From: Lotus japonicus
Lineage: Eukaryota > Streptophyta > Magnoliopsida > Fabales > Fabaceae
DNA length: 64,000 nt
Assembly: GCF_012489685.1 (NCBI RefSeq)
Contig: NC_080042.1
Span: 2,358,501 to 2,422,500 of the forward strand
Direction of reading: 5' to 3'
The translations under genes and the position numbers were made by a program. Every line of letters begins with the position of its first letter. Position 1 is the stretch's first letter. Shown one piece after another: positions 1-11,419 of the stretch. Under the pieces are notes generated by a model. The model made no database searches, was not told the origin of the DNA, and saw nothing but the letters and a program-made list of their open reading frames with translations.

Positions 1-26
1 GAATATGCTGACACAAATCCGAATAA

Positions 27-162
27 CGTCACTCTGCTTGGCGACGGGACAGAACAACAACGTCACTCTGCTTGGCGACGGAACAAATCAACAACGTCAC
101 TCTGCTTGGCGACGGAACAAATCAACGACGTCACTCTGCTTGGCGACGGGACAAACCAACGG
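27..162. repeat. 34-bp tandem repeat, 4 units, in E1 LTR
   Basis: Units start at 27, 61, 95 and 129, each beginning CGTCACTCTGCTTGGCGACG. The period is exactly 34 bp with few substitutions. The same array is at 18632-18767 in the other LTR. It lies in the LTR portion downstream of the presumed transcription start (R/U5 side). The perfect period is not a multiple of 3, so coding selection is unlikely. Confidence 0.95.
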
Positions 163-2079
163 TATTGCCACTTATAGGCTGGGCACCTCGAGACGGTCGT
201 AACACTGGCCTCGTGTTTAACCATTTCTGCTCGGGCGTCGCTTATCACCTTTGGCTATAGTCAAGACGGTACAAACTCTACATGGTTTGACCATTTCTGC
301 TTGCTATGCCGAACATCAACAGGCACGATGCAACTCTACATGGATGATCGTTACCTCCTGTTGTGCCAGATATAGTCAGGACCGATTCAACTCTGCATGG
401 CTGATCGTTACTTCCTGTTATACCGAAGTACTCTGCTTGGCACTTCATCGCGTATATGCACGTGTGCAATATGATTATCAAAACCAGAGTCAGTGTCGGT
501 CAATACAACACGACTTGGAGTTAGTGTCGGTCAATACAACACAACTCCCACCACAAAACCCACAAACAAAACCCAGAGTCTGTGCCGGTCAATACAACAC
601 GACTCGAACAACACTACCAGGAGTACTAGAGTACTCGGTGACTTTCAATCATCACCATAGCTCACCTCAGTGGCTTTCCCCAATTCCAAACTCTCCAAAC
701 CCACAACATAAGTCAACTTTTCCCCGCCTTTCGTAAATATTTTTCCCCTTCAGTTCTCCTATGCTTAAACGTTAATAAAAATTGTTTCAATTCGAATTAG
801 CCAAGTTATGAGTTTATTTCTCAAAGTCTAAGTTTCCCAAGTCTTTATTTTTCGAAAGCTCTATCATTCTAAGTTTCCAAAAATCAACCACCCAAAATAC
901 ACTTCCCGGGGAAAGTCTAGGAATTCCAACGAATCCCAACAAATGGCTAAGTCTCAAACCCCACATTTGGACTTGCCTAGGGTTGTTCATCCAACCCGAG
1001 ATATCAAAGATCACCAGATCAATGAACCTCCACTCCGAAGTTGCGTCAAAACGCTCAATCCAACAGAAGCACAACATCACAAGTTATGGAAAAGCATCAT
1101 AACATCAACTCAACATCATAAACAACATCAGACAAAGCATAAGTCGAATTTATCGACGCCTATCATGCAATCATAGCTAATATATGTAAGTTGCCCTAAC
1201 CTCGAGCTGTTCCAGCTTCGCAAACAAAGTTCTCCTCAAACAATTGCTCTGAGTCTTCCAAAGTTCCCTCAACTGAACCTCGGAGAAAAACAAAGCAGAA
1301 TCCAAACAAAATCGATTAGTTCGATCGCAAAACAATACATAAACGATAGACAAAGCATTAAAGCTTCAGAATAGGACAATCAGGTACGAAAAGACAAGTT
1401 TTCGAAACCGAAAAACTCCCCCCTAAAGGAAATAGTCCACGGCCTCAAAGGAAAAAGGGCTTCGGCTCTTTTTCTTTGATCAAATCAATTCACAAGGTAG
1501 TTTTAGGGTAAAACTAAGGCAAAGAAACTGTCAGAACAATTTTCGGACAATCGGGTCGAAATACGACTACGCAGGGGCATTTTGGTCCAAAATAAAGGCT
1601 CAAAACTTCAAAGTTATCAGTTCTGAAAACAAATTTGACAGCAACGATCCTCATGACATCCGTGACAACAAATCCTAAAGGCACGAAGTCAGATTAAGTC
1701 TTTTTGACAATAAAGTTTCGAAATGTGAGACAAAAAGAGTTTTGAGTCAATTTTTCAGATCCTGGACAACTGAATCGCAATCAGAGTTTACTGACAGAGG
1801 TTTTAGACTCAGGGGAACATAAGGAACATAACCCAAGCGAGAAATCAGAGAAATCGGACAATTTTAGAAAAAGCTCAAAACTTAGAGCACAGAAACGGCT
1901 TCAGAAACGCAACAGAAACAACAATCAGAGGTAGGAATCGTGTTAGTTACCTTGATACCTAGAAGTAGGGACGAACTGCACGAAGATTGGTCAAGATTTC
2001 TCGAAATCTCTCCTCTCCCTCTCTCTCTACAATTCTCGGCCAAATGAGTGAAAATGAAGAAGATATTTGCTTTTTCGCC

Positions 2080-2087
2080 TATTTATA
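2080..2087 (-). promoter_or_regulatory. Candidate LTR promoter TATA box (E1)
   Basis: On the minus strand the sequence is TATAAATA inside the palindrome CGCCTATAAATAGGCG. It lies about 690 bp from the 5' edge of the LTR, a plausible U3 length, and the equivalent copy is at 20685-20692 in the right LTR. The right-hand copy would drive the genomic RNA. E2 has a TATA box at almost the same distance from its LTR edge, which supports the call. Confidence 0.55.
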
Positions 2088-2779
2088 GGCGGGCGAAATC
2101 GCGGGAAAATGAAAATTTCGCGATTCCGATTTTTGCAGCACGATCACCGTGGAATTCTAAGAGAGATTCTAGCGTCAGAATTCCAGAACTCAAAACAAAT
2201 ATCTAGGATTTGGGAAATACGATATCGAAAAACTCAAAAGCGGTGTCGGTTAATCTGCCCCGAAAAACTACTTTTTGCTGTGATGCTCAGACGACAAAAC
2301 TTCCAACAGAAGAAAGATTGGAAATGTCGAAACAAGTCTGACAACGCGGACGGAATCTTTGTTAGAAGTTCCGAATAGAAAAAGTCTTCATCCATTGCTC
2401 GAAAATAGGGTTTCGAAGCAAAGAAATTAGCGTCGGCGGACATCCGAAAAGTGAAACCTATCGTGCGTACAGTCCAGAGTTCCGAAATGAAACGCTGGTC
2501 GATGGAAAAATAAAGAGAATCTTTAAATTTTCCCTGAGTTCGAAATCTCACTCAAAACGTTGCTTTAAGAGCGAAATAGTCTATTCTGGACACGCTCGCC
2601 CTAAGGCAAGTGTGCAGACGACTCGCACTAACTCCGAAAACAACTACGCAACATTCCTCAAGAAATTCCTGAACTTTCTTCTTCATTAATCTTTCTCAAA
2701 TGTCAAACTCCTGTCACGCTTACACTGATTCTACGTGTGAGTCGGAAACTTAACTTGTTCTGAAAATCCAGGTCTTACA

Positions 2780-2797
2780 ATACTCCCCTCCAAAAAG
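2780..2797 (-). other. Polypurine tract of E1
   Basis: On the minus strand this reads CTTTTTGGAGGGGAGTAT immediately before the 3' LTR start TGTAAGACC. It is purine-rich, abuts the LTR, and matches the equivalent tract of E2, so it is the probable plus-strand primer. Confidence 0.8.
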
Positions 2798-3085
2798 AAA
2801 GTTTCGTCCTCGAAACTCAGAGTTCTGAGAAAGTCCGGAATACAGTTCCTCGATCTTATCGTCCAATTCTCATGTAGTAGTGCCTGTGTCATTGTTCCTC
2901 ATAATCTTTACTTAAGCAATCTGCTTTCCCCTTAACTGTTTCACTCTTCTATCCCCACTGCTAACTATCGGCGTCTCAAAAGACAAAACATCATTCAACC
3001 TCATGTCGTCTGACTCGATTACATGCGTCGGATCTCTGCTTGAAATGATATCGGTTGGCATTCCGTGCAGTCGCACCATCTTAGC
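2785..3085 (-). pseudogene. Integrase scrap joined to chromodomain tail (E1 pol remnant)
   Basis: Translation of the minus strand gives an integrase-core piece with the motif VRLHGMPTDIISSRDP. This is the chromovirus VRLHGVP..IVSDRDP motif with the catalytic Asp changed to Ser. It is followed directly by THVIESDDM, which belongs to the linker before the chromodomain, then a chromodomain tail ending FRGRNFLFGG beside the polypurine tract. Everything between, including the third catalytic residue, is deleted, and a TGA interrupts the tail where the family has Trp. E2 has the same junction. This is a non-functional relic. Confidence 0.75.
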
Positions 3086-3199
3086 CACTTACTTCTTTAC
3101 TTTCGGTCGTCCGAAATTCTTCTTAAACTCGGTGCCTCTCTGTCATCTTAAGGTAAATACTCAACTCGTCCTCGTGATCTTCATCTACAGTCCAAAACT

Positions 3200-5190
3200 C
3201 CACTTGTCCGTTCGATAACTCCTAGACGAATCCTCCCCCTTGGAAACCGCTAGTCCATTAAAACACCTCTAACTTCGTAACTATCATCACTCGCACAATG
3301 AAATCAATCTCCTACTTAGTCACCCTTCGAATTAAAAATCGACTTATGTCCTTATTTCTTGTCCTTCACTAATCTTATCCCCTTCAACATCAAGTTATCA
3401 ACAACTTATAAGATAATCCTCTTCTTAATATCTAACAATCCATTATTATCGTCTTCTTCCTTAGAACTTCCCTCACTCAAACCTATTTACACTTACTGAA
3501 ATCCCTAACACTTCGCACAAATCGAGACTTATCCTCTAGAAGATTAAATCATAACTATACCTCAAGGGACTTAACTAGCCATTGACTCTTAAACTCTACG
3601 AAACTCGTCAAAATATAACAACCTCAGATATTCGTCTTAATACTAACACCTTCCTTTTTGTGACTCAATCACCATCTCGTCAATCAACTTCTTAATTTCT
3701 CAATCAAATTCTGACAAACTTCAAGTCCTACACACCTTAGACAGACATTCATAGATTTAAAACCTAAACCTTCACCAAGTTTGGTCCTCTAATGACCTTT
3801 AATTCTTCAATACTTCTTAAATGAATATCCGTTTCTTAAAACTATAACTCCTTCATTTACCCAAACGACCTGATAAGTGTCGTCATGCTTCCACACTCAC
3901 CACCTGATCCTGATATCCATAATCATAACTTATTATGCTAACATCATTCAAATCTTATCACATGTCATTATGTCCGCAACCTCATAATCAACATCAATCG
4001 ATCACCGACCTTAACACTCCACACCACCCAGAATTCCTTTACTTCAGGATCTCTCTTATACTACACCTCAATGGTCTTAACCCGAAACTCACCTTCAGGT
4101 CTTCAATCTTCTAAGATTCAACTCCTATTGTCACACCTACAACCATAAGATCTCCTACTCGTACGCGATTCTCGAATCTCAAGATCAATCTTAACCCTAA
4201 GATTTCAATCCAACTTAGTAAATCTCACGTAGTAATCTTAGCATATTTCTTTGGAATCCATATCAACAACCTCAAGTATTCAACTTATGCTAAAACTTTC
4301 TTTCTCCAACTTAATCATTAATTCAACACTTTTCAAGTGAAAATTCATCTCTTAAGACTATAATGTCTCCACATATTAATCAAACGCTTAGCAAAACTTA
4401 TTCCTCGAACTCGACTATAACAAACTAGTTCAGAGTTAATTCTTCTCACTCTTGCTACCATCAAGCTATCATCTAAAACCTGATTAAATCCAACTTATTT
4501 AGTCTCTAATAACTCCCCTCAGCAATCACATAACCTATGACTTCATAACTTCCGAGAAACTACTTAATACTTTTCCAGCATTAAATCTCTTGACTTAGTC
4601 TACCTCTACTTGGAGTAATCGTACGAACTAACCAATCAATGTCTATACGACACTCATCGACTTCCAAAGATTTAAATCTTAATCTTTTACAATCAAATGC
4701 TTAACACGAACTTTCCTCCCAAATCCGACTAATCCTCAATCAATTCAAATTCATCTTACACATCCTTCTATCAAGGTCCATTACCAGCTGTGATTCCAAA
4801 TATCACCCCCTCAATATTAGGTTGATCAGGCCTAATACATCGAAGGTGGAAATTTAGAAAAACCCACTGGAACAGTCAATGAATCCCTATCCTCCAGTAG
4901 TCACAAATATCCTAATACTAAATCCTTTAATGATCCTGCTACGGAACTACACACCCTCAACATGACACGTATACTACCTATAAGGAATCTCCCTAAGATT
5001 CGTTCTTCAGCTACTAGCTTCCTCATAATCGCATCGGTGGAAGACTACTTTCTAGACTTAGTGTGTTATTCTAAACCTCGTGTAACTTCTATAGTTAAAA
5101 CACGAGCAGCAGTCAAATGAATTCTTAGTAGGTGTAATAACTATAAGGTCAAAGCTTAGCGGTAAAAACAAGTTCAGGCGTGTTGCACAC
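3200..5190 (-). other. G-poor non-coding block of E1 internal region
   Basis: No ORF of note is present in about 2 kb. The plus strand is strongly short of G; for example 3361-3420 holds 3 G against 17 C. The block is recognisably homologous to 11420-12798 in E2 and 43750-45190 in the third gypsy element. Shared words include TTGATCAGGCCTAATACATC at 4823 and 12461, and CAAGGGACTTA at 3563 and 44453. It occupies the place of protease, RT, RNase H and most of integrase. It may be a decayed pol or a maintained RNA domain as in LARD elements. Confidence 0.65.
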
Positions 5191-5191
5191 G

Positions 5192-6343
5192 CTACGGGGG
5201 TAACGAAGAGTATACTATACTAGAATGAGAAAGAATAGTTAGAAGGTTACCATCGTTCTTGCGCTCTCCTCTGGTTAACCCCTCAGCTTCTTCACCGTCC
5301 ATGATATAAACCCTTCCTTTAGCAGCAGGGCGCTTTCCCCTTACGGTGTTAACAAATGACTCAACCTTGGGTGTCTTGCAGTTGTTGGCCAGATGTCCTG
5401 GTAGATCACACTTGAAACACCTCGGTTTCCCCTTCGGGCATTTCGTGGAGTAGTGCCCAACCTCCCCGCATTTGAAACATGTTATCTCACGGCTTCCAGC
5501 TTGGCTTCCTGCTTCTCCCGCAGCAGCAATCGTAGGCCTGTACGGTCCTGGGGTAAACCCTTCCCCCGTAGGACGCTGATAAGGCTTCTTCATCTGTAAC
5601 TTTCCTTTTCCTTGATAGCTCCGGGGACTCGACCTCATTGGTCCCCCAGTTCCAGCCCGATCCATCCTCCTATTCTTCATCAGCTCCACCTCGGTGGCCT
5701 TCTCAACCAAAGCTTGAAACCTCATAATCCCCAACGGTCTCACTGAGTCCTCAATGTCAGCTCTCAGTCCCCTCACAAAGCGATTGCACATATAGGGTTC
5801 ATCAACCTGATCACGGAAAAATCGGAAGTGTTTGGCCAAAGATTCCAACTTAGCAGCATATTCCGGAATAGTCATGCTCCCTTGACGAAGAGTCAGAAAC
5901 TGCGACTCACGCTCGTCACGAGCACTATCAGGAAAATACTTCTCCAGAAAGGCGACACGAAAAGAATTCCAGTTCACCTCCACATGGTTTGCCTCCATCA
6001 TCCCTCTGGCGCCCCTCCACCAGTACTCAGCATCGCCCAGTAGTAGATAAGTTGCCAGGCCCACCTTAGCCCCTTCACTAGTCTGTAGTACTTCAAAAAT
6101 CTTCTCTATCTCTTGGATCCAGAGATCCGCCTCGTCCGGGTCAGTCCCACCTATGAACTTGGGTGGATCCTGCCTTCTAAAATCATTCAATCCCCTATTC
6201 TGGTCCAGGGCTGCTTCTCTCTGAAGCCGGTGTAGCTCACGTGCGTCCTCAGCAGCACGCCTCTGTGCATTGTCATTCGTTTGTACAGTCATCGCTTGGA
6301 CCAAAGTGGCTACCATCTCAGCGAGTTGGTTCGCGTTCACCAT
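5192..6343 (-). CDS. gag: Gag polyprotein with truncated protease start (E1)
   Basis: The 383-residue Gag would form the retrotransposon particle and bind its RNA. A Retrotrans_gag domain spans about residues 72-215 (DLWIQEIEKIF, LLGDAEYWWRG, FLEKYFP). Two CCHC zinc knuckles follow at 289-302 (CFKCGEVGHYSTKC) and 309-322 (CFKCDLPGHLANNC). After about residue 342 it enters what is normally the protease start (GRVYIMDGEE...GNLLTILS), but stops where the catalytic LFDSGA-type motif should be. The frame is open from its Met. The 5' leader (6344-6540) and the primer-binding site follow directly on the upstream side. It is intact while the rest of pol is gone, so the protein may still be made; this is inference. 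Confidence 0.9.
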   Translation of the reverse strand: MVNANQLAEMVATLVQAMTVQTNDNAQRRAAEDARELHRLQREAALDQNRGLNDFRRQDPPKFIGGTDPDEADLWIQEIEKIFEVLQTSEGAKVGLATYLLLGDAEYWWRGARGMMEANHVEVNWNSFRVAFLEKYFPDSARDERESQFLTLRQGSMTIPEYAAKLESLAKHFRFFRDQVDEPYMCNRFVRGLRADIEDSVRPLGIMRFQALVEKATEVELMKNRRMDRAGTGGPMRSSPRSYQGKGKLQMKKPYQRPTGEGFTPGPYRPTIAAAGEAGSQAGSREITCFKCGEVGHYSTKCPKGKPRCFKCDLPGHLANNCKTPKVESFVNTVRGKRPAAKGRVYIMDGEEAEGLTRGERKNDGNLLTILSHSSIVYSSLPP

Positions 6344-6540
6344 GTTCTGTATTCGTTTAGCAAACAGTCAGTACCAATCATAAGATAGTATTATGCATAG
6401 CTACACAATATGATTAGGTAGCAACTTCAATCAATTAAAGCGAAAATCGCTTGGCAGACAATCAAGGTTTTACTCTTTGCAGAGTCACACAACTTAGCAC
6501 AGAAGACCTATTCCCCAAAGACTCCCAAAAGACTCGACAA

Positions 6541-6552
6541 GCTCTGATACCA
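6541..6552 (-). other. Primer-binding site, initiator tRNA-Met type (E1)
   Basis: The minus strand reads TGGTATCAGAGC, complementary to the 3' end of plant initiator tRNA-Met. It lies three bases from the end of the 5' LTR, as expected for first-strand priming. Confidence 0.93.
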
Positions 6553-6555
6553 CAA

Positions 6556-7004
6556 TGTAACACCCCGATTTCCAGGTGTCACTTTAGTAACCAAAAGTAA
6601 ACTTTACGCGGAAAACAGGTAATTTTTTTTTCGTTTGATTCCTTTTAAATCAAGCAATAGAGAAATAAAGACATAACCCCAACACTAACTAACCAATATA
6701 CAAATATATACACATGTACCACCTCAGCTGCACTCTCCCGTCACGCGCACTCGCAGTGACTCCAAAGTAGTGTGCCCGTAGGCAAATAGTTACAGATCCA
6801 GATGTGTGAGTGAGAAAATCATAATTACAAACCACTAGGAGGAAGTCGGCCTCAAAATGGCCTAAGCAAAGACCCCTATGGTCCGACTGACTCACTGTGA
6901 TCCCTCAGTAAGAGAACCACACAAAAGCCATGCGTCGGGAACCTACCCTGTCCCAAAATATGAATGACGAATCAGAGCTATTACAGTAACAACTAACTCA
7001 AAAG
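6556..7004 (-). repeat. E1 5' LTR, first segment
   Basis: The segment starts TGTAACACCCCGATTT at 6556 and is cut at 7004 by insertion of E2. The LTR resumes at 18229. Bases 7000-7004 (AAAAG) are the left copy of the E2 target-site duplication. Confidence 0.9.
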
Positions 7005-7929
7005 TGTAACACCCCGATTTCGGTGGCGTCACTTTAGTAACTCAAAATAAAATAAAGCGGAAAAAGCAGGTATTTTTTGTTGTTTTGTTTAAATAAAAAG
7101 ACTTGTCGAAATAAAGACTCAACTCAATCGCGATTAACAGCGATTAATATACAATACAAGCACAGCCCTCGCTGCAACTAAACATCGTCACGAGTGACCT
7201 CCAGTGACGGAAAGGTAGTGCCCGTGGGCAAATATGTACAAACTAAAACAAAGGTTAAGTATTCTGAGTACAGTCCTCCAACGAAAGTAAGTCGGCCCAA
7301 AACGGCCTCAAAAGACTTCCTACGTCCGACAAACTCCCTGTGATCCTCATGGAAGGGAATCACATGAAAAGCTAATAGTCGGGGACCTGCCCTGCCCCAA
7401 AATAAGGAATGACAATCAGAGCTATGACTCTAACAACCATCTCAAAGACTCTAACCACCCATAACCCACACTACTTTCATCGACCCTTCCTCGATCAGGC
7501 CTGAAGTCCGGGTCCTCGTCGAAAGCTTCAGTAATAGTCATTACGCTCCGGGTCTTTCCCGCACAACGAATCATCATGAACCGGCTGACGGACGCCTGGC
7601 AGCAGGCCGACCGCCCAAACACAAACATACACACAAAGCCAAGGCGCTAGGGTCAACTCACGGAATAAAATAGATAATACAAACAACATGTGATAAAGGG
7701 GGTATATATATGTTGTATATATACTTATAAGTCATGTATTGCCTACCCTAAGGTTGATACATAGCATGTTTATCAACATAAAATCATCAAGATATATATA
7801 ACGATGTTTATCAACAACAAATCACAATAACATTCACAAGTATGGTTAGGTGCATGGCGTGCCAGTGCAATGTCATGCTCAAAAGATGATCCGGATAAAA
7901 TGTCACCATCTCGATGGATGGGACAAGCC

Positions 7930-8019
7930 AAGCACCTCGCTTCGCTAAAGCACCTCGCTTTTATGAAGCAGCACGCTCCTGTGAAGCAGCACGCTCTTGT
8001 GAAGCAGCTAGCTCCATTT
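7930..8019. repeat. 18-bp tandem repeat, 5 units, in E2 LTR
   Basis: Units start at 7930, 7948, 7966, 7984 and 8002 with the core AAGCAGCACGCTC or AAGCACCTCGCTT. The period is 18 bp. The copy in the other LTR is at 15127-15216. Confidence 0.9.
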
Positions 8020-8223
8020 GGGGCATCTAGCTCCGTTGAAGTCCGATCTGATATCGTCCTTCGGAAAGCAGCACACTTTCCAAGAAATGTATGCATGAAT
8101 GCAATATGGTTAGCCAAACAACGAATCGTCCTCACCAAGGCACGTGTGTCTAGCTAGAGTACATTGTCTCTACAATACTCTAAGGTAAACAAAGAAGTGC
8201 TAATCGCATTTGGTAACTTTACT

Positions 8224-8500
8224 AGTCACTTGGGCTCACGGTCACGATGGCCAAACAAACTGCTCAACGAGCAAAAGAATGCATCTGGCATTCAGTGACT
8301 TTTCAAGTTACTTTGACTCACCAGCTCGATGGTCGAATAGACTGTTCAACGAACAAGGAGAATGCTGCTCGCACTCAGTGACTTTTCAATTTACTCAGGC
8401 TCATCAGCTCGATGGCCGAAAGGCTGCTCAATGAGCAAAGATGGTGCACTCGCACTTGGGGACTTTCCAATCATCCCAGGCTCATCCTTTGGATGGCTAG
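8224..8500. repeat. About 82-bp degenerate tandem repeat in E2 LTR
   Basis: Four units of 81-83 bp each contain CTCA..AGCTCGATGG, then TGCTCAACGAGCAAA and CTCGCACTCAGTGACTTT-like words. The anchor GATGG ends at 8250, 8332, 8415 and 8496. The copy in the right LTR is at 15421-15697. Confidence 0.85.
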
Positions 8501-10302
8501 ATAAACCACTAAAGAAACAAAAGGTGCTATCGCACTCAAAGTTTTCCTCACACTTAGATTGTCGACCCTTCCCATTTTCCAAACCATTTTCACATCCTAA
8601 GTCTTTTCCAAGAGGTTATCATCATTATTTAAAATGTGTTCTATCTTTGATTAGTGTATTATGAATTTCATTTACAAATCAAGTTCTGATTTCGTTTGTT
8701 TCAAAACTCTATAAGTAATAGATCCCCATAAACCCAAGTAATTCCCCGGGAAGGTCTCGATTCCTAAAACAATAAAGGCTCGAACCTTGGTTCGACCTAT
8801 CAAACATTCCCAAAACAAACCCGTCATTGCCATGACGAAGATAAGTGTAATCCACACTCCGAAAGTCGCATTAAATGCACGAATACAGTCAGCACATTTT
8901 AATCTTAAACACAAATAAATCAAGCTCTATTGAGCGATGAAACATTAATGCAGTGCTGCAAAACATAACCCTGTCATGTCCACTAGAAAGCGATAAGACA
9001 GAAACCAGTAAACGGCCGAAGCCTCTCAGAAAACGGAGACACACGTCTCATATAAGTTCACTCGGTCGAAGCCTCTAGAAAACATTTTTCAGAACAGTTC
9101 ATGCAATATTTGTGCAGAATTTAACAAATAAGTCGAACAAGTCGACTCTAGGTCATTAACTAATAACGGTGAGTTGCCACTCACGATCACAATACATTCA
9201 AGTCGAATTTATCGACGCCTACACACAAAAATAGCTAGTAAGTAAGTTGCCCTAACCTCGAGTTGTTCCAGTCTCGCGGTGTAGGTCTCCCTCACAAGCT
9301 TGTTCAGTCAATCCCAAGGTTTCCACAATTGAACCTTTGAGCAAACAAAGCAATAATGAATCAACACAAGTCGATACAGTCGAAACAATCCTAACTAATG
9401 TTCGACAAAGCTCAAGAAACTTCAGAGTACAACATTTAGGCACGAAAGGAAGGGCTTTCCCCGAATGGATGAGTTTTGACTCGATTCAGGTTTTGTACAA
9501 AAACACTTTATTCGCTAAAACGTGCATAACTTGAGCTACAGAACTCGGAATGACACGAAACCGGCGCCAAAATTTCCACAATTGAAAGAGCTACGCAATG
9601 GCTCAGGTCATAGAGACTCAAAAATTATTTTTGGACACGGTACCCAAGCAAATAGGTTTCGGCCACTATAGAAAATAGGGTTTTCGAACTTTTTCTTCGA
9701 TCTAAATCAATCCCTAGGTATTCTTAGGCGATATCTAGGCCAGGGAAACTCTCAGAAAAATTATCGGGTCGAAAATTGTCGCAGGGGTATTTTGGTCATT
9801 ATTTTTAGCTCGGAAACTCAAAATCAGAATTTCGAAAAACAAATTTGATGAACTCGATCCTAACGACATTTATAACAACTAATCCTACTGAAGCTAAGCT
9901 CAGTCGAGAGTTTTTGATCCAAAAAGCGGAACCTCTGTCAGAAAATGGGTATTTTCAGAAAACTTGACCTCTGCGACGATTCGACAGGATTCAGTCGAAA
10001 ACAACTGGATATTCATGCTCTAGAGCACGTGGGCATTAAGTTTAGACACCAAAATCAGCTTATTTGGACAGTTTTACAAAAAGCTCCAAACTTTGAGCTC
10101 AGAAAAACATAGAAAAAGTCGACAGATCTGACGATCAGAAGTGAGGGATAGTAACTATACCTCGATGTCTTCGATTAGCAACGAACGGTGAAGCAATCGG
10201 GCAAGAAACGACGAAAATCAACTTCTTCTTTTTTCCTCCTTGCACCCCTCGGCCGTGTGTGTGTGTTTGTGAATTTTTTTGTTTTTTTTTCATTTTTCAT
10301 AC

Positions 10303-10310
10303 TATATATA
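10303..10310 (-). promoter_or_regulatory. Candidate LTR promoter TATA box (E2)
   Basis: TATATATA on the minus strand lies about 720 bp from the LTR edge, near the same place as the E1 TATA box. The copy at 17500-17507 in the 5' LTR would be the active one. An adjacent T-rich tract is present. Confidence 0.5.
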
Positions 10311-11026
10311 GGAAATGGGAAATGCAGAAAAATGAGAATTTCGCGATTCCGATTTTTCCTACTGATTCCAACGTATTTTAGACACGATATTCTTCCCGCT
10401 GAATCTTCTAATTCTCCAAAGAAATATCAGTATGATTTTTGGTTTTCGAGGCTTGTTTTTAATGTTTACCGGCTTAAAAATGCACTTTATGCACTTTATG
10501 CTTTTGACCTCGGATGCAGAAACTTCCTTCTGAAGAAAGATTCGGAACGTCGATTAGAGTGGGCGTGCGCGGATGAAATCTTTATTTGAAGCTCCGAATA
10601 GAAAAAGTCTTCATCGTCCGTCGATTTTAGGGTTTTTGAACTATCAGGGATTCCGTTTCGGCAAACTTCCGAGAATTGGAATTTGACGTTCGTACATTCC
10701 AGGGTTTCGCATCGAAATACTTGTTTACTGACGAATAAGAGAAATTCTAACATTTCTCTGAAGATTTTTGGAATTAGTTTCCATCGCGTCCTAAAGTGTA
10801 AATTAGCTATTTACTAGTGTCTTTGACCTAAGATTAGGCGAATGTTAGTCGTGCTATACTTTTATCGGTTTTGATACAATCCTTGAACTTTTCCTGAACC
10901 TTCTCCTTCATAAATTTATTTCATCCAATAAACTCTTGTTCAGGTTTCCCTTCACGATACATCGAACTTATTCGTTAATAAGGAATTTCACTAATTTATT
11001 CTAAGCTTAAAATCTTGGGTCTCACA

Positions 11027-11044
11027 TTACTACCCTCCAAAAAG
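11027..11044 (-). other. Polypurine tract of E2
   Basis: The minus strand reads CTTTTTGGAGGGTAGTAA directly before the 3' LTR start TGTGAGACCC. It differs by only a few bases from the E1 tract. Confidence 0.8.
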
Positions 11045-11345
11045 AAAGTTTCGACCTCGAAACTTACGGTTCAGTAGAAATTCCGGATACTGTTCTTCGA
11101 TCTGTTCCTTAAGCTCCCATGTAGCATCGCCTATGTCCTTGTTCCAAATGATTGTCACCAACACAATCTCTATTCCCCTCAACTGTTTTATCCTTGTGTC
11201 ACCAATGCTAATTGGCGGCGTTTTCGAAAGACAGTTCATCTTTCAGCTCTATGTCGTCCGGCTCGACCACTCGTGTCGGTTCTGTATTGGAAATAATATT
11301 GGTTGGCACTCCGTACAATCGCACAGCCTTATCCACTTGCTCATT
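11030..11345 (-). pseudogene. Integrase scrap joined to chromodomain (E2 pol remnant)
   Basis: The minus strand encodes VRLYGVPTNIIS (integrase core, residues leading to the second catalytic Asp) running directly into EPTRVVEPDDIELKDELSF, the post-integrase linker. After a frame change comes a chromodomain-like stretch (IKQLRGIEIVLVTIIWN...DATWELKEQIEEQYPEFL) ending FRGRNFLFGG at the polypurine tract. A 69-residue piece (11030-11239) is still open. The deletion joint is the same as in E1, so it predates their split. Confidence 0.75.
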
Positions 11346-11419
11346 TACTTTCGTTCGTCCGATATTCTGCTTAAAACTCGTACACCTCTGCCATTCCAGA
11401 GTGAATGTTCAACTTGTCC

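Larger units (their letters stand above)
1..2779 (-). repeat. E1 3' LTR (left), partial
   Basis: This sequence matches 18606-21384 base for base wherever compared. The first roughly 826 bases of the LTR (equivalent to 6556-7004 and 18229-18605) lie before the window. Its end TCTTACA is followed by the polypurine tract. Small ORFs on both strands in it recur unchanged in the other LTR and match no family I know, so I do not call genes. It contains a 34-bp tandem array near the window start and a TATA box at 2080-2087. Confidence 0.9.
7005..11026 (-). repeat. E2 3' LTR (left)
   Basis: This is a 4,022-bp LTR identical in length to 14202-18223. It shares scattered blocks with the E1 LTR (TGTAACACCCCGATTT start, CTGACGGACGCCTGGCAGCA, CAAGTCGAATTTATCGACGC), so the two LTRs belong to one diverged family. 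It holds an 18-bp and an approximately 82-bp tandem array. Its short ORFs are unrecognised and are not called. Confidence 0.95.

Noticed and set aside
251..736. 161-codon plus-strand ORF (repeated at 18856-19341)
   Set aside because: Lies wholly in the E1 LTR, low-complexity composition, no family features; identity of the second copy only reflects LTR identity.
6541..6552. tRNA gene at primer-binding sites
   Set aside because: Only the 3'-end complement is present; there is no cloverleaf.
10188..10589. 133-codon plus-strand ORF (repeated at 17385-17786)
   Set aside because: Overlaps the LTR promoter region on the opposite strand; no recognisable domain.
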